From contig NZ_JAHESD010000006.1 in assembly GCF_018598585.1 (NCBI RefSeq), forward strand, positions 1 to 64,000: a stretch of 64,000 nucleotides of DNA, read 5' to 3'. Every line of letters starts with the position of its first letter. Within the stretch, counting starts at the first letter, position 1. The notes below the pieces were generated by a model. That model saw only the letters and a list, made by a program, of their open reading frames with translations. It was not told the origin of the DNA and did not search any database. The translations under genes and the position numbers were made by a program. This DNA is from Chryseosolibacter indicum. Its GTDB lineage: Bacteria > Bacteroidota > Bacteroidia > Cytophagales > Cyclobacteriaceae. Positions 28,134 to 36,236 of this stretch are shown in pieces.

Positions 28134-28481
28134 ATGAAGTCTACATTAAAACTTTTGGTCATCGTTCTTTTCCTTGTTGCTACAACAGCAGCACAACTTA
28201 TTAAGACATCACTAAACGTTACCGTTCGCGATGAAACAGGAAATACTGTTGAAGGCGCAACCGTAATGCTGTTTGAAAATGAAGAAGACTATACAAACGA
28301 AGCAAATGTTGCAGCCCAAGGTGTTACAGATGCAAAAGGATATGTAAAGATCAAAGAACTGAAGTCAATCCCATATTTTATCATTGTACGTAAAGATGAT
28401 AAAGACAACGCAGGTGGCGGAGAGAAGACTGAAAAGCTTGAAGCTAAAAAGATCAACAAAGTTACTGTAGTTATTCAGTAA
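28134..28481 (+). CDS. Small secreted protein with carboxypeptidase-regulatory-like fold
   Basis: The 115-residue protein has a signal peptide (VATTAAQ) and one beta-sandwich module: LNVTVRDETGNTVEGATV, then VTDAKGYVKIKEL, then a C-terminal strand VTVVIQ. This is the pattern of CarboxypepD_reg/SpaA-like domains, which in Bacteroidota occur as extensions or as small secreted proteins. Function unknown. It has its own terminator. Confidence 0.8.
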   Translation: MKSTLKLLVIVLFLVATTAAQLIKTSLNVTVRDETGNTVEGATVMLFENEEDYTNEANVAAQGVTDAKGYVKIKELKSIPYFIIVRKDDKDNAGGGEKTEKLEAKKINKVTVVIQ

Positions 28482-28502
28482 TAACAGTCATTTACCGAAA
28501 GT

Positions 28503-28536
28503 GCCAGTATGTTGCGATACTGGCTCTTTTGTTTTT
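28503..28536 (+). terminator. Terminator after the 115-aa secreted protein gene
   Basis: GCCAGTAT and ATACTGGC form an 8-bp stem with a 6-base loop, followed by TCTTTTGTTTTT. Confidence 0.85.
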
Positions 28537-28648
28537 ATAACATTACGCATTCCGCAGTCTGTTAAACTGACAAACCCTTCTCTTTAAGTTTCTCTCGCAT
28601 AAGTACGCTTTTCGAGCACCTATTAACGACCAATAGTCATGAACCAGA

Positions 28649-28782
28649 GTAGCATCGGTCTGGCATCGGTAATGATTCTGTGAAATTTCACTGTAAATTC
28701 AATGATTCTTCTATAAAAAGGCCTTTTTCAGTAAGTTGATAGAAGGATGACAGAAGAATGGCAGAAGCAGTACTGATGCTAC
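28649..28782. repeat. Inverted pair of 11-bp repeat arrays around a 14-bp palindrome
   Basis: Left arm (28649-28714): six consecutive 11-base units, e.g. GTAGCATCGGT and CTGGCATCGGT. All six have T at position 7, C at 8 and T at 11. Right arm (28739-28782): four units of the same type on the minus strand, e.g. GTAGCATCAGT and CATTCTTCTGT. Between the arms lies the perfect palindrome AAAAAGGCCTTTTT (28715-28728). The outermost units of the two arms differ by one base, so the whole can be drawn as a long degenerate hairpin. It lies in the 495-base gene-free stretch between the 115-aa gene and the Nudix gene. The rest of that stretch shows only a small inverted repeat near 28827-28840. Confidence 0.85.
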
Positions 28783-28976
28783 TCCGTTCCTTCTCCGGAA
28801 CAGCCCGGTAGCGATCCTGATTCCCTTGTTCGGGAAAGACCCTTAGCCATTTTCACTCATTCTCAGGCAGAAAGACGGTTTTGTATTTTCCAGGAGATAT
28901 AATTTACCGCAACTGAAGCTTGATTCGTGATTTTTTCAGACTTTCAGGCGACGTTTAGTAAAGGTACATAATAATC

Positions 28977-29519
28977 ATGAAGACCAGGCTGGAACTTATA
29001 CAAGCTGTTAAATTATATCGCTCTACATTTGAAGAAGAACTTCTTTTCAAAAAGCTGTTTATCGATCTATTAAACAACCCTCGTGCGTATCATCGCGACC
29101 ACCTGCCTGGCCATATCACCGGATCAGCCTTTATTGTTGATTCATCCCGTAAGTATGTTCTGCTCACGCATCACGCAAAGTTAAACAAATGGCTTCAGCC
29201 AGGAGGTCATGCTGATGGAGACGAAAATGTTATTAATGTAGCTCTGCGCGAGGCCGATGAAGAGACAGGCTTGAAAAACCTAAGATTGATTACCGAAGAG
29301 ATATTTGACCTGGATGTTCACGCGATTCCTGCAAGAAAAGATTTCCCTCAACACGATCATTACGATGTAAGAATACTTCTTGAAGGTTCAAGAGAAGAAC
29401 AACTTATTATCACAGAAGAATCAAAAGACCTTGCGTGGGTTTCCATTGATGAAGCAGTGGCTTTAAGTGGCAACAACCATTCTATTGCAAGAATGGTTGA
29501 AAAAGTAAAACTGATGTAA
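28977..29519 (+). CDS. NUDIX hydrolase
   Basis: This is a hydrolase of nucleoside diphosphates linked to another moiety. The Nudix box runs from GGHADGDE through READEETGL and fits GX5EX7REUXEEXGU, with the metal-binding Glu residues present. The 180-residue protein has an N-terminal helical extension of about 45 residues (TRLELIQAVKLYRSTFEEEL) before the fold. Substrate cannot be deduced. It lies alone, tail-to-tail with a 53-aa membrane protein gene. Confidence 0.9.
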   Translation: MKTRLELIQAVKLYRSTFEEELLFKKLFIDLLNNPRAYHRDHLPGHITGSAFIVDSSRKYVLLTHHAKLNKWLQPGGHADGDENVINVALREADEETGLKNLRLITEEIFDLDVHAIPARKDFPQHDHYDVRILLEGSREEQLIITEESKDLAWVSIDEAVALSGNNHSIARMVEKVKLM

Positions 29520-29525
29520 GCTGAT

Positions 29526-29687
29526 CTACTTAGAGCTTATCAGCAACAATCCGAAAGCAATAACTACTATCCAGAACTTATAAATGCTTATCGCCGGGAT
29601 GGCAATCCATCCTAATTGCATCATTACACATAATAAAACCAGGATAACAGCAATGGCTTTAAGAATAGATCTCGTTTTGTTACTCAT
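29526..29687 (-). CDS. Small two-helix membrane protein, 53 aa
   Basis: The frame from the ATG at 29687 to TAG at 29526 encodes a short basic N-terminus (MSNKTRSILK), one hydrophobic helix (AIAVILVLLCVMMQLGWI), a short IPAISIYK turn, and a second helix (FWIVVIAFGLLLI) ending SSK. Positive-inside topology and the lack of an overlapping gene support it as real. The family is not recognised. It lies between the Nudix and glutaminyl cyclase genes, 29 bases downstream of the latter's stop, so it is probably the second gene of that operon or independent. Confidence 0.65.
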   Translation of the reverse strand: MSNKTRSILKAIAVILVLLCVMMQLGWIAIPAISIYKFWIVVIAFGLLLISSK

Positions 29688-29716
29688 ATTGTGGGGTAAT
29701 TGAAATTTGTATTCCG

Positions 29717-30508
29717 TTATTGAGTTAGCTGAAGTACATAAACAGACGGCCAGTATTTTCCTGTCACCAGAAATAGTTTAGTAGTAGGATGATAGGCAAT
29801 ACCATTCAATACGTCGGCACGCGGGTTACGCAAAGATGCGTTCTGTGCAAGAGAAGTAAGGTCCAGACGGCCAATTACTTTTCCTGTTTTTGGATCTATC
29901 TTTAAGATACGATTTGTTTCCCATTGGTTTGCATATACATAACCATCTACATACTCGAGTTCGTTTAATTTTTTTGCGGGACTGTTCTCTTCGGTTACGT
30001 TTATAGTTTTAACAGTCTTGAGAGAAACTGTATCCACAAAGGTAAGTTTATCAGTACCATCACTCATAATCAGGTGTGTACCATCATGCGTTATACCCCA
30101 CCCTTCTTTTGTTGGTAATGGAAATTCATTTATTTGTTTAAAGGTTTTAAGATCATAGACAAAGCCAACTTTACTAGTCCAGGTGAGCTGATAGATTTTA
30201 TTGTTGAGAATGGTTATTCCCTCACCAAAGAATTTATCATCAAGTACAACCTTTTTGTCCGATGTTCCTGTGTTAATATCTACGATACCAATCCACGATT
30301 GTTTTTGACCTGTGCTTTCGTAAAGTTTTCCCTCGTGAATTACTAATCCTTGTGTAAAGGCATTTACATCATGCGGCCAGGTAGTTTTTACTTTGTAGGA
30401 TATAGAAAGAGTGTCAACTTCGGGCTTTTCTTCTTTTTCTTTTTTACACCCTGATACCAGCAGTAAGAGGAATAAACCCGATAGTAAACCAATATTTTTA
30501 CGCTGCAT
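29717..30508 (-). CDS. Glutaminyl-peptide cyclotransferase lipoprotein (plant/bacterial type)
   Basis: The enzyme converts N-terminal glutamine of secreted proteins to pyroglutamate. The 263 residues form a five-bladed beta-propeller of the glutamine cyclotransferase family (Glu_cyclase_2). Signature segments are AFTQGLVI, KFFGEGITIL, EGWGITHDG, MSDGT, LNELEYVDGYVYAN and LNGIAYHP. The lipobox LVSGC gives Cys21, so it is membrane-anchored. It makes sense here, since T9SS and other exported proteins often start with Gln after signal cleavage (e.g. the PorP-like and OMP proteins in this window). That link is inference. Confidence 0.92.
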   Translation of the reverse strand: MQRKNIGLLSGLFLLLLVSGCKKEKEEKPEVDTLSISYKVKTTWPHDVNAFTQGLVIHEGKLYESTGQKQSWIGIVDINTGTSDKKVVLDDKFFGEGITILNNKIYQLTWTSKVGFVYDLKTFKQINEFPLPTKEGWGITHDGTHLIMSDGTDKLTFVDTVSLKTVKTINVTEENSPAKKLNELEYVDGYVYANQWETNRILKIDPKTGKVIGRLDLTSLAQNASLRNPRADVLNGIAYHPTTKLFLVTGKYWPSVYVLQLTQ

Positions 30509-30757
30509 TATCTTTGATTAAAAACGATATCTGAGATTAAACTAAATACAAAAATGATAAAACATTCGGAAAAAACCTCGATTTACTATTCGAGCGGCGC
30601 TTAAATCCATTTTATTTATATTTGAATGCAAGAAGTAATTCTGCGTTTTTTTAACCCAGTTACAGAAATCTATTTCAAGGAATAATGGCTATACAAGTCA
30701 GCACCTTTCACGTAGCTTTAGAAACGTTCATATTCGGCATACCGTTAACCCTGCAAC

Positions 30758-31708
30758 ATGGCTGAAATTGGCAATGATATTGAAAAGGCGAAGTATCTTC
30801 TTGAACAGGGAGAGCTTGTAGCAATTCCTACGGAAACGGTATATGGCCTTGCCGCAAATGCGCTTAATGTTTCGGCTGTCACCAAGATTTTTGAAGTTAA
30901 GAACAGACCGCATTTTGATCCGTTGATAGTTCATGTTCCGCATGCGGGAGCTACGCTGCGATATGTTACCGCTATTAATGATAAAGCGAAGCAATTAGCA
31001 AACGCCTTCTGGCCTGGTCCGCTAACACTGTTGTTAGAAAAACAGCCTGTAATTCCTGATCTTGTAACTTCAGGTCTGCCTAATGTCGGAATCCGTTGTC
31101 CGGCACATCCGCTCACAGGATCATTGCTTGAGGTTTTAGATTTTCCGCTCGCAGCGCCGAGTGCTAATCCATTTGGTTACGTAAGTCCTACCAGGCCTGA
31201 ACATGTTGAAGAACAACTGGGAAGTAAAATTGCGTACATACTTGATGGCGGGGTTTGTGAAGTTGGTCTTGAATCTACTATAGTCGGGTTTGACAACGGA
31301 GAGACTGTCGTATATAGAATGGGCGGGCTGAGTATTGAATCCATACAAAAAGAAATCGGAAACGTCAGAGTACAAGTACACTCCTCCTCCAACCCAAAAG
31401 CACCGGGTCAATTGCAAAGCCATTATGCACCGGGCAAAAAGTTAGTAGTCGGTAAGATTGAAGAATTGCTTCAACTCTACCCTGCGCACGAGAGCGGACT
31501 GCTTACATTTAATAAAGATTTCAATTCTCCTTATCAGATCATACTATCACCAACCGGAAAACTGGAAGAGGCGGCGCAAAACCTCTTCACTGCTTTACGA
31601 GGTTTCGATAAAATGCCCATCGAAGTTATTCTGGCTGAGTTTGTGCCCGACGTTGGCCTGGGAAAGGCCATTAACGACAGGCTTAGAAGAGCATCTGCCG
31701 GGCGGTAG
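30758..31708 (+). CDS. L-threonylcarbamoyladenylate synthase (Sua5 type)
   Basis: This enzyme makes threonylcarbamoyl-AMP from threonine, bicarbonate and ATP for the t6A modification of ANN-decoding tRNAs. The YrdC domain (about 5-195) shows IPTETVYGLAANAL, FEVKNRPHFDPLIVHV, FWPGPLTLLL and APSANPFGYVSPTRPEHV. The C-terminal Sua5 domain begins after the linker SHYAPGKKLVV. The length of 316 places it in the long Sua5 class rather than the short TsaC class. It is followed in the same direction by pfkA, 115 bases downstream. Confidence 0.95.
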   Translation: MAEIGNDIEKAKYLLEQGELVAIPTETVYGLAANALNVSAVTKIFEVKNRPHFDPLIVHVPHAGATLRYVTAINDKAKQLANAFWPGPLTLLLEKQPVIPDLVTSGLPNVGIRCPAHPLTGSLLEVLDFPLAAPSANPFGYVSPTRPEHVEEQLGSKIAYILDGGVCEVGLESTIVGFDNGETVVYRMGGLSIESIQKEIGNVRVQVHSSSNPKAPGQLQSHYAPGKKLVVGKIEELLQLYPAHESGLLTFNKDFNSPYQIILSPTGKLEEAAQNLFTALRGFDKMPIEVILAEFVPDVGLGKAINDRLRRASAGR

Positions 31709-31823
31709 TTTCACGAATATCTTTGTAGTTTGCTAAAGTAGTTCTAAACTTAGCACGTAATTGAGCGGGTTTTATAATCCAGAATCAAGTATATATTTAC
31801 CGGACTAAAGAAATAAAAGTAAC

Positions 31824-32924
31824 ATGGAAAAAAAGAAGAAGGTACTTGTACTTACCGGAGGTGGTGATTGCCCTGGCCTGAATGCTGTTATACGAGGCAT
31901 TGCCAAACGAGCAAAAAGAGAAAAAGATTGGGAAGTATACGGAAGTATTGAGGCTTTTAATGGTGTGTTTAGTGAACCAACAGAAATAATAAAACTGACC
32001 AGCGTAAGCACAGGAGGCATCCATGTAAAGGGTGGTACTATATTAAAAACAACCAACAAGAACAGTCCGGTTAAATATCCTGTAATCCAAAGTGATGGTA
32101 CCGTGCAATTTGTTGATCGCTCTGATGAGTTGATACAAAAAATAAAATCACTAGGGTTTGATGCTGTGATAAATATTGGTGGCGATGGTTCACAAAAGAT
32201 CTCTAAAGTACTTTACGAAAAAGGTCTGCCGGTTATTGGTGTTCCTAAAACAATAGACAATGATCTTTCAGCTACAGATCTGACCTTTGGTTTTCAAACC
32301 GCAGTACAAATAGCTTCAGACAGTTTTGACAAGTTAGTGACTACTGCAGAGAGTCATCATCGGGTTATGATTATGGAGGTAATGGGTCGTGATGCCGGAT
32401 GGATCGCCCTTCATACTGCCATTGCAGGAGGCGCAGAGGTGTGTCTTATCCCTGAAATACCCTACGATATCAACAAAATCGTAAAGCGCATTAACATGCG
32501 TTACAAGAAAGGAAGAGGCTTTGTGAACATTGTTATTTCAGAGGGAGCGAAGCCCAAAGAAGGCACCATTACTTCCACTGCGGGGGAGAAAGGCTCTGAA
32601 CACGTAAGGCTTGGTGGTGTAGCATACGCATTATCAAAACAATTAAAAGATGCAGGGTGCCAGGCAGAGATCCGCGAAACAGTTTTAGGCCACGTACAGA
32701 GAGGCGGAAGTCCTATAGCATTTGATCGTGTGCTTGCCACGTTATTCGGTGTAAAGGCTTTTGAACTGGTATTGGAAAAAGGGTTTGGACGAATGGTAGC
32801 ATACAAAAACAACAACATCACATCGGTTACGCTAGAAGAAGCCACTAAGGAGTACAACTTTGTGAGCAAAGATTCTTATTTGGTGAAAGCAGCAAAAGGG
32901 CTTGGCGTTAGCTTTGGTGATTGA
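31824..32924 (+). CDS. pfkA: 6-phosphofructokinase
   Basis: The enzyme phosphorylates fructose 6-phosphate, the committed step of glycolysis. In the 366 residues the nucleotide-binding GGGDCPGLN is at 12-20, GGDGS at 119-123 and the catalytic PKTIDND at 141-147 (catalytic Asp145). MGRDAGWIA follows. Glycine in GGDGS is the ATP-type residue, while lysine in PKTIDND is the residue usual in PPi-dependent enzymes. This combination occurs in the group that includes ATP-dependent trypanosomal PFKs, so ATP is the more likely donor. It lies between sua5 and pgk, all codirectional. Confidence 0.95.
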   Translation: MEKKKKVLVLTGGGDCPGLNAVIRGIAKRAKREKDWEVYGSIEAFNGVFSEPTEIIKLTSVSTGGIHVKGGTILKTTNKNSPVKYPVIQSDGTVQFVDRSDELIQKIKSLGFDAVINIGGDGSQKISKVLYEKGLPVIGVPKTIDNDLSATDLTFGFQTAVQIASDSFDKLVTTAESHHRVMIMEVMGRDAGWIALHTAIAGGAEVCLIPEIPYDINKIVKRINMRYKKGRGFVNIVISEGAKPKEGTITSTAGEKGSEHVRLGGVAYALSKQLKDAGCQAEIRETVLGHVQRGGSPIAFDRVLATLFGVKAFELVLEKGFGRMVAYKNNNITSVTLEEATKEYNFVSKDSYLVKAAKGLGVSFGD

Positions 32925-33097
32925 GCCCCATTCCTAACAGCTCAAACGTTTCCGGTAAAAAAGATTGAGATCTTTATGAACTGATTAATGATTTACTAAA
33001 TTCGTCCCCGCCCAATTCAAATTATACGCTTGCATACTTGCTAAATGAAGGCATATAAAAAGGATGAAGGCGAAACAGATCAACCAAACAAAACCAG

Positions 33098-34282
33098 ATG
33101 AAAACAATAAACGACATCAATTTCAAGGGCAAGCGAGCACTCATCAGAGTAGACTTTAATGTTCCTTTAGACAAAAGTTTTAATGTCACAGATGACAACC
33201 GCATTCGCTCTACCATTCCTACAATAAAGAAGATTTTGAACGATGGCGGTAGTTGCATTTTGATGTCGCACCTGGGTAGGCCAAAAGAAGGTCCTGAAGA
33301 AAAATCATCGTTAAAGCATGCTATAAAAACAACTGAAAAGCTTCTTGGTACTTCTATACAATTTGCTTCCGATTGTATCGGTGACGAAGCAAAGCAAAAG
33401 GCCGCGAATTTAAAACCTGGAGAAGTTCTTCTGCTCGAAAACCTTCGCTTTTATAAAGAAGAAGAGAAAGGTGATGTAAACTTTGCTGAAAAACTTTCTA
33501 AGCTTGGTGATGTTTATGTAAACGATGCATTTGGTACAGCGCACAGAGCTCACGCCTCTACAACTATTGTTGCCCAATTTTTTAAAGAAAAATGTGCAGG
33601 CTATGTAATGGCAGCTGAACTTGATAACGCGAAGAAGGTGATGGAAAAGGCTGATAAACCTTTTACAGCCATTATGGGTGGTGCAAAGATTTCGGATAAG
33701 ATTCTTATCATAGAGAAACTGCTTGATAAAGTAAATCACCTTATCATTGGCGGAGGAATGGCGTATACGTTCTTTAAAGCACTTGGTGGTAATGTAGGTA
33801 ATTCTTTGGTTGAACAAGACAAGTTAGATCTTGCAAAAGAACTTATACAAAAAGCAAAAGCTAAAGGTGTAGAGCTTCATTTACCTATTGATTCTGTTGT
33901 TGCTGATAAATTTGATGCGCAGGCAAACAGCAGGGTAGCAAATAATAATTCTATTGATGCAGGATGGATGGGACTTGACATCGGCCCACAGGCAGTTCAC
34001 GTTTTCTCTGATGTTGTTGTAAACTCAAAGACTATCCTATGGAATGGCCCGATGGGTGTGTTCGAAATGGAGAAATTTGCTGAAGGAACAAAGAAGATAG
34101 CTGAGGCAGTTGTAAAGGCAACTGAAAAAGGAGCTTTCTCTTTAATAGGTGGAGGAGACTCAGCTGCCGCAGTTGCACAGCTGGGCTTTAGTGAGAAAGT
34201 CAGCTACGTATCTACAGGTGGCGGCGCATTGCTGGAGTACTTCGAGGGTAAAGTACTGCCAGGTGTCAAAGCACTCGAATAA
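33098..34282 (+). CDS. pgk: Phosphoglycerate kinase
   Basis: This glycolytic enzyme transfers phosphate from 1,3-bisphosphoglycerate to ADP. The 394 residues are full length. Recognisable elements are KRALIRVDFNVPLD near the N-terminus, MSHLGRPK, LLLENLRFYKEEEKGD, NDAFGTAHRAHAS, IMGGAKISDKI, WNGPMGVFE and the nucleotide-binding GGGDSAAAV. The start ATG overlaps the stop of an 18-codon upstream frame (33045-33101, ATGA). A strong bidirectional terminator follows. Confidence 0.97.
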   Translation: MKTINDINFKGKRALIRVDFNVPLDKSFNVTDDNRIRSTIPTIKKILNDGGSCILMSHLGRPKEGPEEKSSLKHAIKTTEKLLGTSIQFASDCIGDEAKQKAANLKPGEVLLLENLRFYKEEEKGDVNFAEKLSKLGDVYVNDAFGTAHRAHASTTIVAQFFKEKCAGYVMAAELDNAKKVMEKADKPFTAIMGGAKISDKILIIEKLLDKVNHLIIGGGMAYTFFKALGGNVGNSLVEQDKLDLAKELIQKAKAKGVELHLPIDSVVADKFDAQANSRVANNNSIDAGWMGLDIGPQAVHVFSDVVVNSKTILWNGPMGVFEMEKFAEGTKKIAEAVVKATEKGAFSLIGGGDSAAAVAQLGFSEKVSYVSTGGGALLEYFEGKVLPGVKALE

Positions 34283-34300
34283 TTATTGAATGATATTTTA

Positions 34301-34338
34301 ATAAAAAAGTCAGGTTGGATTCAATCTGACTTTTTTAT
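34301..34338 (+). terminator. Bidirectional terminator after pgk
   Basis: ATAAAAAAGTCAG pairs perfectly with CTGACTTTTTTAT, and the stem continues with a G-U pair to TTG/CAA. The opposite-strand 36-codon frame ends inside it. Confidence 0.9.
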
Positions 34339-34445
34339 TGCATAAGCTGCATGCCCATGACCATAAGCAAAATCGTAAAACCTATAATCATACTTATTAT
34401 CTTCCTCGTCATTCCTTTCTTGATTTTAAATGGTTTATAATTCAT
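34335..34445 (-). CDS. Possible 36-aa membrane miniprotein
   Basis: The frame runs from ATG at 34445 to TAA at 34335. It encodes a basic N-terminus (MNYKPFKIKKGMTRK) and one hydrophobic helix (IISMIIGFTILLMVMG) ending MQLMQ. Positive-inside design and position next to another small envelope protein gene support it. The stop codon sits in the pgk terminator. Being so short, it may be a chance frame. Confidence 0.4.
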   Translation of the reverse strand: MNYKPFKIKKGMTRKIISMIIGFTILLMVMGMQLMQ

Positions 34446-34476
34446 CTAAGCAAAGCATCATCAGCTTAGATATTAT

Positions 34477-34710
34477 TTATTGTACTGAAGGCACTGCGGT
34501 TCTTCCGCTTCTAACGCGCTTAGCAGTTGATGTAGCTTTTTTCTTTTCTTTAGATACAAGAGATTCGAGTTGCTTTACCAACTTCTTTGCTTTCTTATTA
34601 ATGTTTTTTCTGGTGCGGGCACCTGTTAAAGGAGCAAACAAAAAACCTGTAGCAGTGCCAATAGCAGTACCTATAAAAAATCCTATTAATATTTTTGCAG
34701 TTGTATTCAT
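34477..34710 (-). CDS. YtxH-like small membrane protein
   Basis: The 77 residues have one glycine-rich membrane helix (ILIGFFIGTAIGTATGFLFAP) directly followed by LTGARTRKNINKKAKKL and a long basic helix. This is the layout of YtxH-domain proteins, which are often stress-induced. Its function is unknown. It lies 31 bases upstream of the possible 36-aa miniprotein on the same strand, so the two may be co-transcribed. Confidence 0.8.
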   Translation of the reverse strand: MNTTAKILIGFFIGTAIGTATGFLFAPLTGARTRKNINKKAKKLVKQLESLVSKEKKKATSTAKRVRSGRTAVPSVQ

Positions 34711-35048
34711 AATTTTCGTTTTGCTCGCAAGGATATAATTATATGCCTGTTGCTGCTTAGACGATATCCATCGATGGAAACGCTGAGAAAGCAGGTGTAT
34801 ACCAGAGGATGTAACTGTTGTATGGGAAAAATCTCTACAGATTTACAGAATTTCTTAAAATTGCTGTCTAAAACTTCTTTCTGGAGTTACTCGAAGTAAT
34901 TCGTTGATTATTAATTTATAATCAACAACTCAAAGCCCATTTTTTTCATTTTGTCGATGATTCGAATAATCAGAAACGGGCATGGCACGTCTTTCCATAT
35001 TAAACTGACAAAAGGAAAAATCTAACTAAATTAAAAACAAGATTTAAT
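34711..35048. other. Intergenic region with an inverted repeat upstream of the OMP gene
   Basis: About 340 bases between divergent genes contain no credible frame. GTTGATTAT (34903-34911) and ATAATCAAC (34918-34926) form a perfect 9-bp inverted repeat with a 6-base spacer, about 120 bases before the beta-barrel gene. It could be an operator or an AT-rich hairpin. No TAnnTTTG element was placed with confidence. Confidence 0.45.
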
Positions 35049-35735
35049 ATGAAAAGGAATTTGAGAAAACTTTGTTTGATGTTTTGTGCAGGCGTTGTTT
35101 CAGTGTTGGGTATATCAGAAGCACAGGCACAGGAAAGTCCGCGGGTAGGGTTTAAAGGAGGTTTAAATCTTAGTAATTTATATGTTGACAATGTTGATGA
35201 CGAAAATGCAAGAGTGGGATGGCATGCAGGTATTTATACACAGCTACTATCAAGTGAAGCCTTTGCTATTCAACCAGAGATTAACTACTCAACAAAAGGA
35301 AGTGCAGTTACTTATGTAACTGGTGGAACTAACAATTTACAAATTGATCATGATCAAAAATTCAATTTAGCTTACCTTGATATTCCTGTGTTGGCAGTAT
35401 TCAAATTAGGTAAAGTTGCTGAGATCCACGCTGGTCCATACTGGTCTTACTTGTTAAGAGCTGAGATTAAAAACAACAACCGCAATCCTAACAATGAATT
35501 TACAACTGTTGATCGTGACAACTTCGACAATTGGGATTACGGATTAGTAGGTGGTATTGGTTTTAACTTAGGCGATTACGCACAACTTGGTGTACGTTAT
35601 AACTACGGCTTAAATAAAATTGCTGAATCAAGAGGTGCAAGAGCATTAATGGGTGATTCTAAAAACCAGGTAGCTCAATTCTTCTTAGCCTTTAACTTAA
35701 ACGGCGGAAGAAGCGATGATGATTACACCGACTAA
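35049..35735 (+). CDS. Outer-membrane beta-barrel protein (PorT-like family)
   Basis: The 228-residue protein has a signal peptide ending EAQAQ, then a compact barrel opening with the family hallmark PRVGFKGGLNLSNLY and VGWHAGIYTQL. Later strands show QPEINYSTKGSAV, YLDIPVLAVF and GVRYNYGLNKI, and the last strand ends AQFFLAFNLNG before an acidic tail (SDDDYTD). It belongs to the OMP_b-brl_2 type common in Bacteroidota. Codon use is A/T-rich and regular, suggesting good expression. Specific role unknown. Confidence 0.9.
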   Translation: MKRNLRKLCLMFCAGVVSVLGISEAQAQESPRVGFKGGLNLSNLYVDNVDDENARVGWHAGIYTQLLSSEAFAIQPEINYSTKGSAVTYVTGGTNNLQIDHDQKFNLAYLDIPVLAVFKLGKVAEIHAGPYWSYLLRAEIKNNNRNPNNEFTTVDRDNFDNWDYGLVGGIGFNLGDYAQLGVRYNYGLNKIAESRGARALMGDSKNQVAQFFLAFNLNGGRSDDDYTD

Positions 35736-35756
35736 TTAAAGCAAGCTGAGAAACTT

Positions 35757-35790
35757 AAAACCCCCTGACGATGAGTCAGGGGGTTTTCTA
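35757..35790 (+). terminator. Strong terminator after the OMP gene
   Basis: AAAACCCCCTGAC and GTCAGGGGGTTTT form a perfect 13-bp GC-rich stem with a 5-base loop, followed by CTATTTT. Confidence 0.95.
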
Positions 35791-35844
35791 TTTTAATACA
35801 TTTAAATTATTCAACAGATAAGTAGTAGTAAGTTAACCAACCAT

Positions 35845-36015
35845 CTATCGCACAGCGCGCGCAATTCTTCTTTGTCTTGCTCTGATTAATCTTGATTTTT
35901 CTTCGATGTCGTTTACTTCAATTTTAGGAAAGAGAAGCTTTGCCAAGAGGTAAGACGCAGAAACAAAAAGTACATAAGCACTTATTAGGGACAACACGAT
36001 CATTAGAATGTTCAT
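35845..36015 (-). CDS. Small single-helix membrane protein, 56 aa
   Basis: The frame from ATG at 36015 to TAG at 35845 encodes one N-terminal hydrophobic helix (ILMIVLSLISAYVLFVSASY), then LLAKLLFPKIEVND, and a strongly basic C-terminus (RLIRARQRRIARAVR). It overlaps no other gene, and the strong OMP terminator lies between it and the OMP gene. The family is not recognised. The clear helix-plus-basic-tail design supports it as real. Confidence 0.65.
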   Translation of the reverse strand: MNILMIVLSLISAYVLFVSASYLLAKLLFPKIEVNDIEEKSRLIRARQRRIARAVR

Positions 36016-36236
36016 GGGCTCAAGGATTTGTTACTTCCAACCTTGTAAAATTATGCCAGCAATAGCAAGCGGCCTTATTTGTATTGGATTCGATTCGTTT
36101 ATGTGTATCCAATCTACAGTTCCTGTAGAAAATTCCACATTTAGGAAGACTAACGAATTCGCGGTCTGCCAGCCATTATAATTAGCAACTGGCACTAATT
36201 TTTGAAATGTATTTAAAATTAAAAACCAAAAAAAGC

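Noticed and set aside
28649-28782. CRISPR array at the 11-bp repeats
   Set aside because: Units are 11 bp and contiguous, with no spacers and no cas genes nearby.
31458-31736. Plus-strand 92-codon frame over the end of the Sua5 gene
   Set aside because: Out-of-frame shadow of the Sua5 C-terminal domain.
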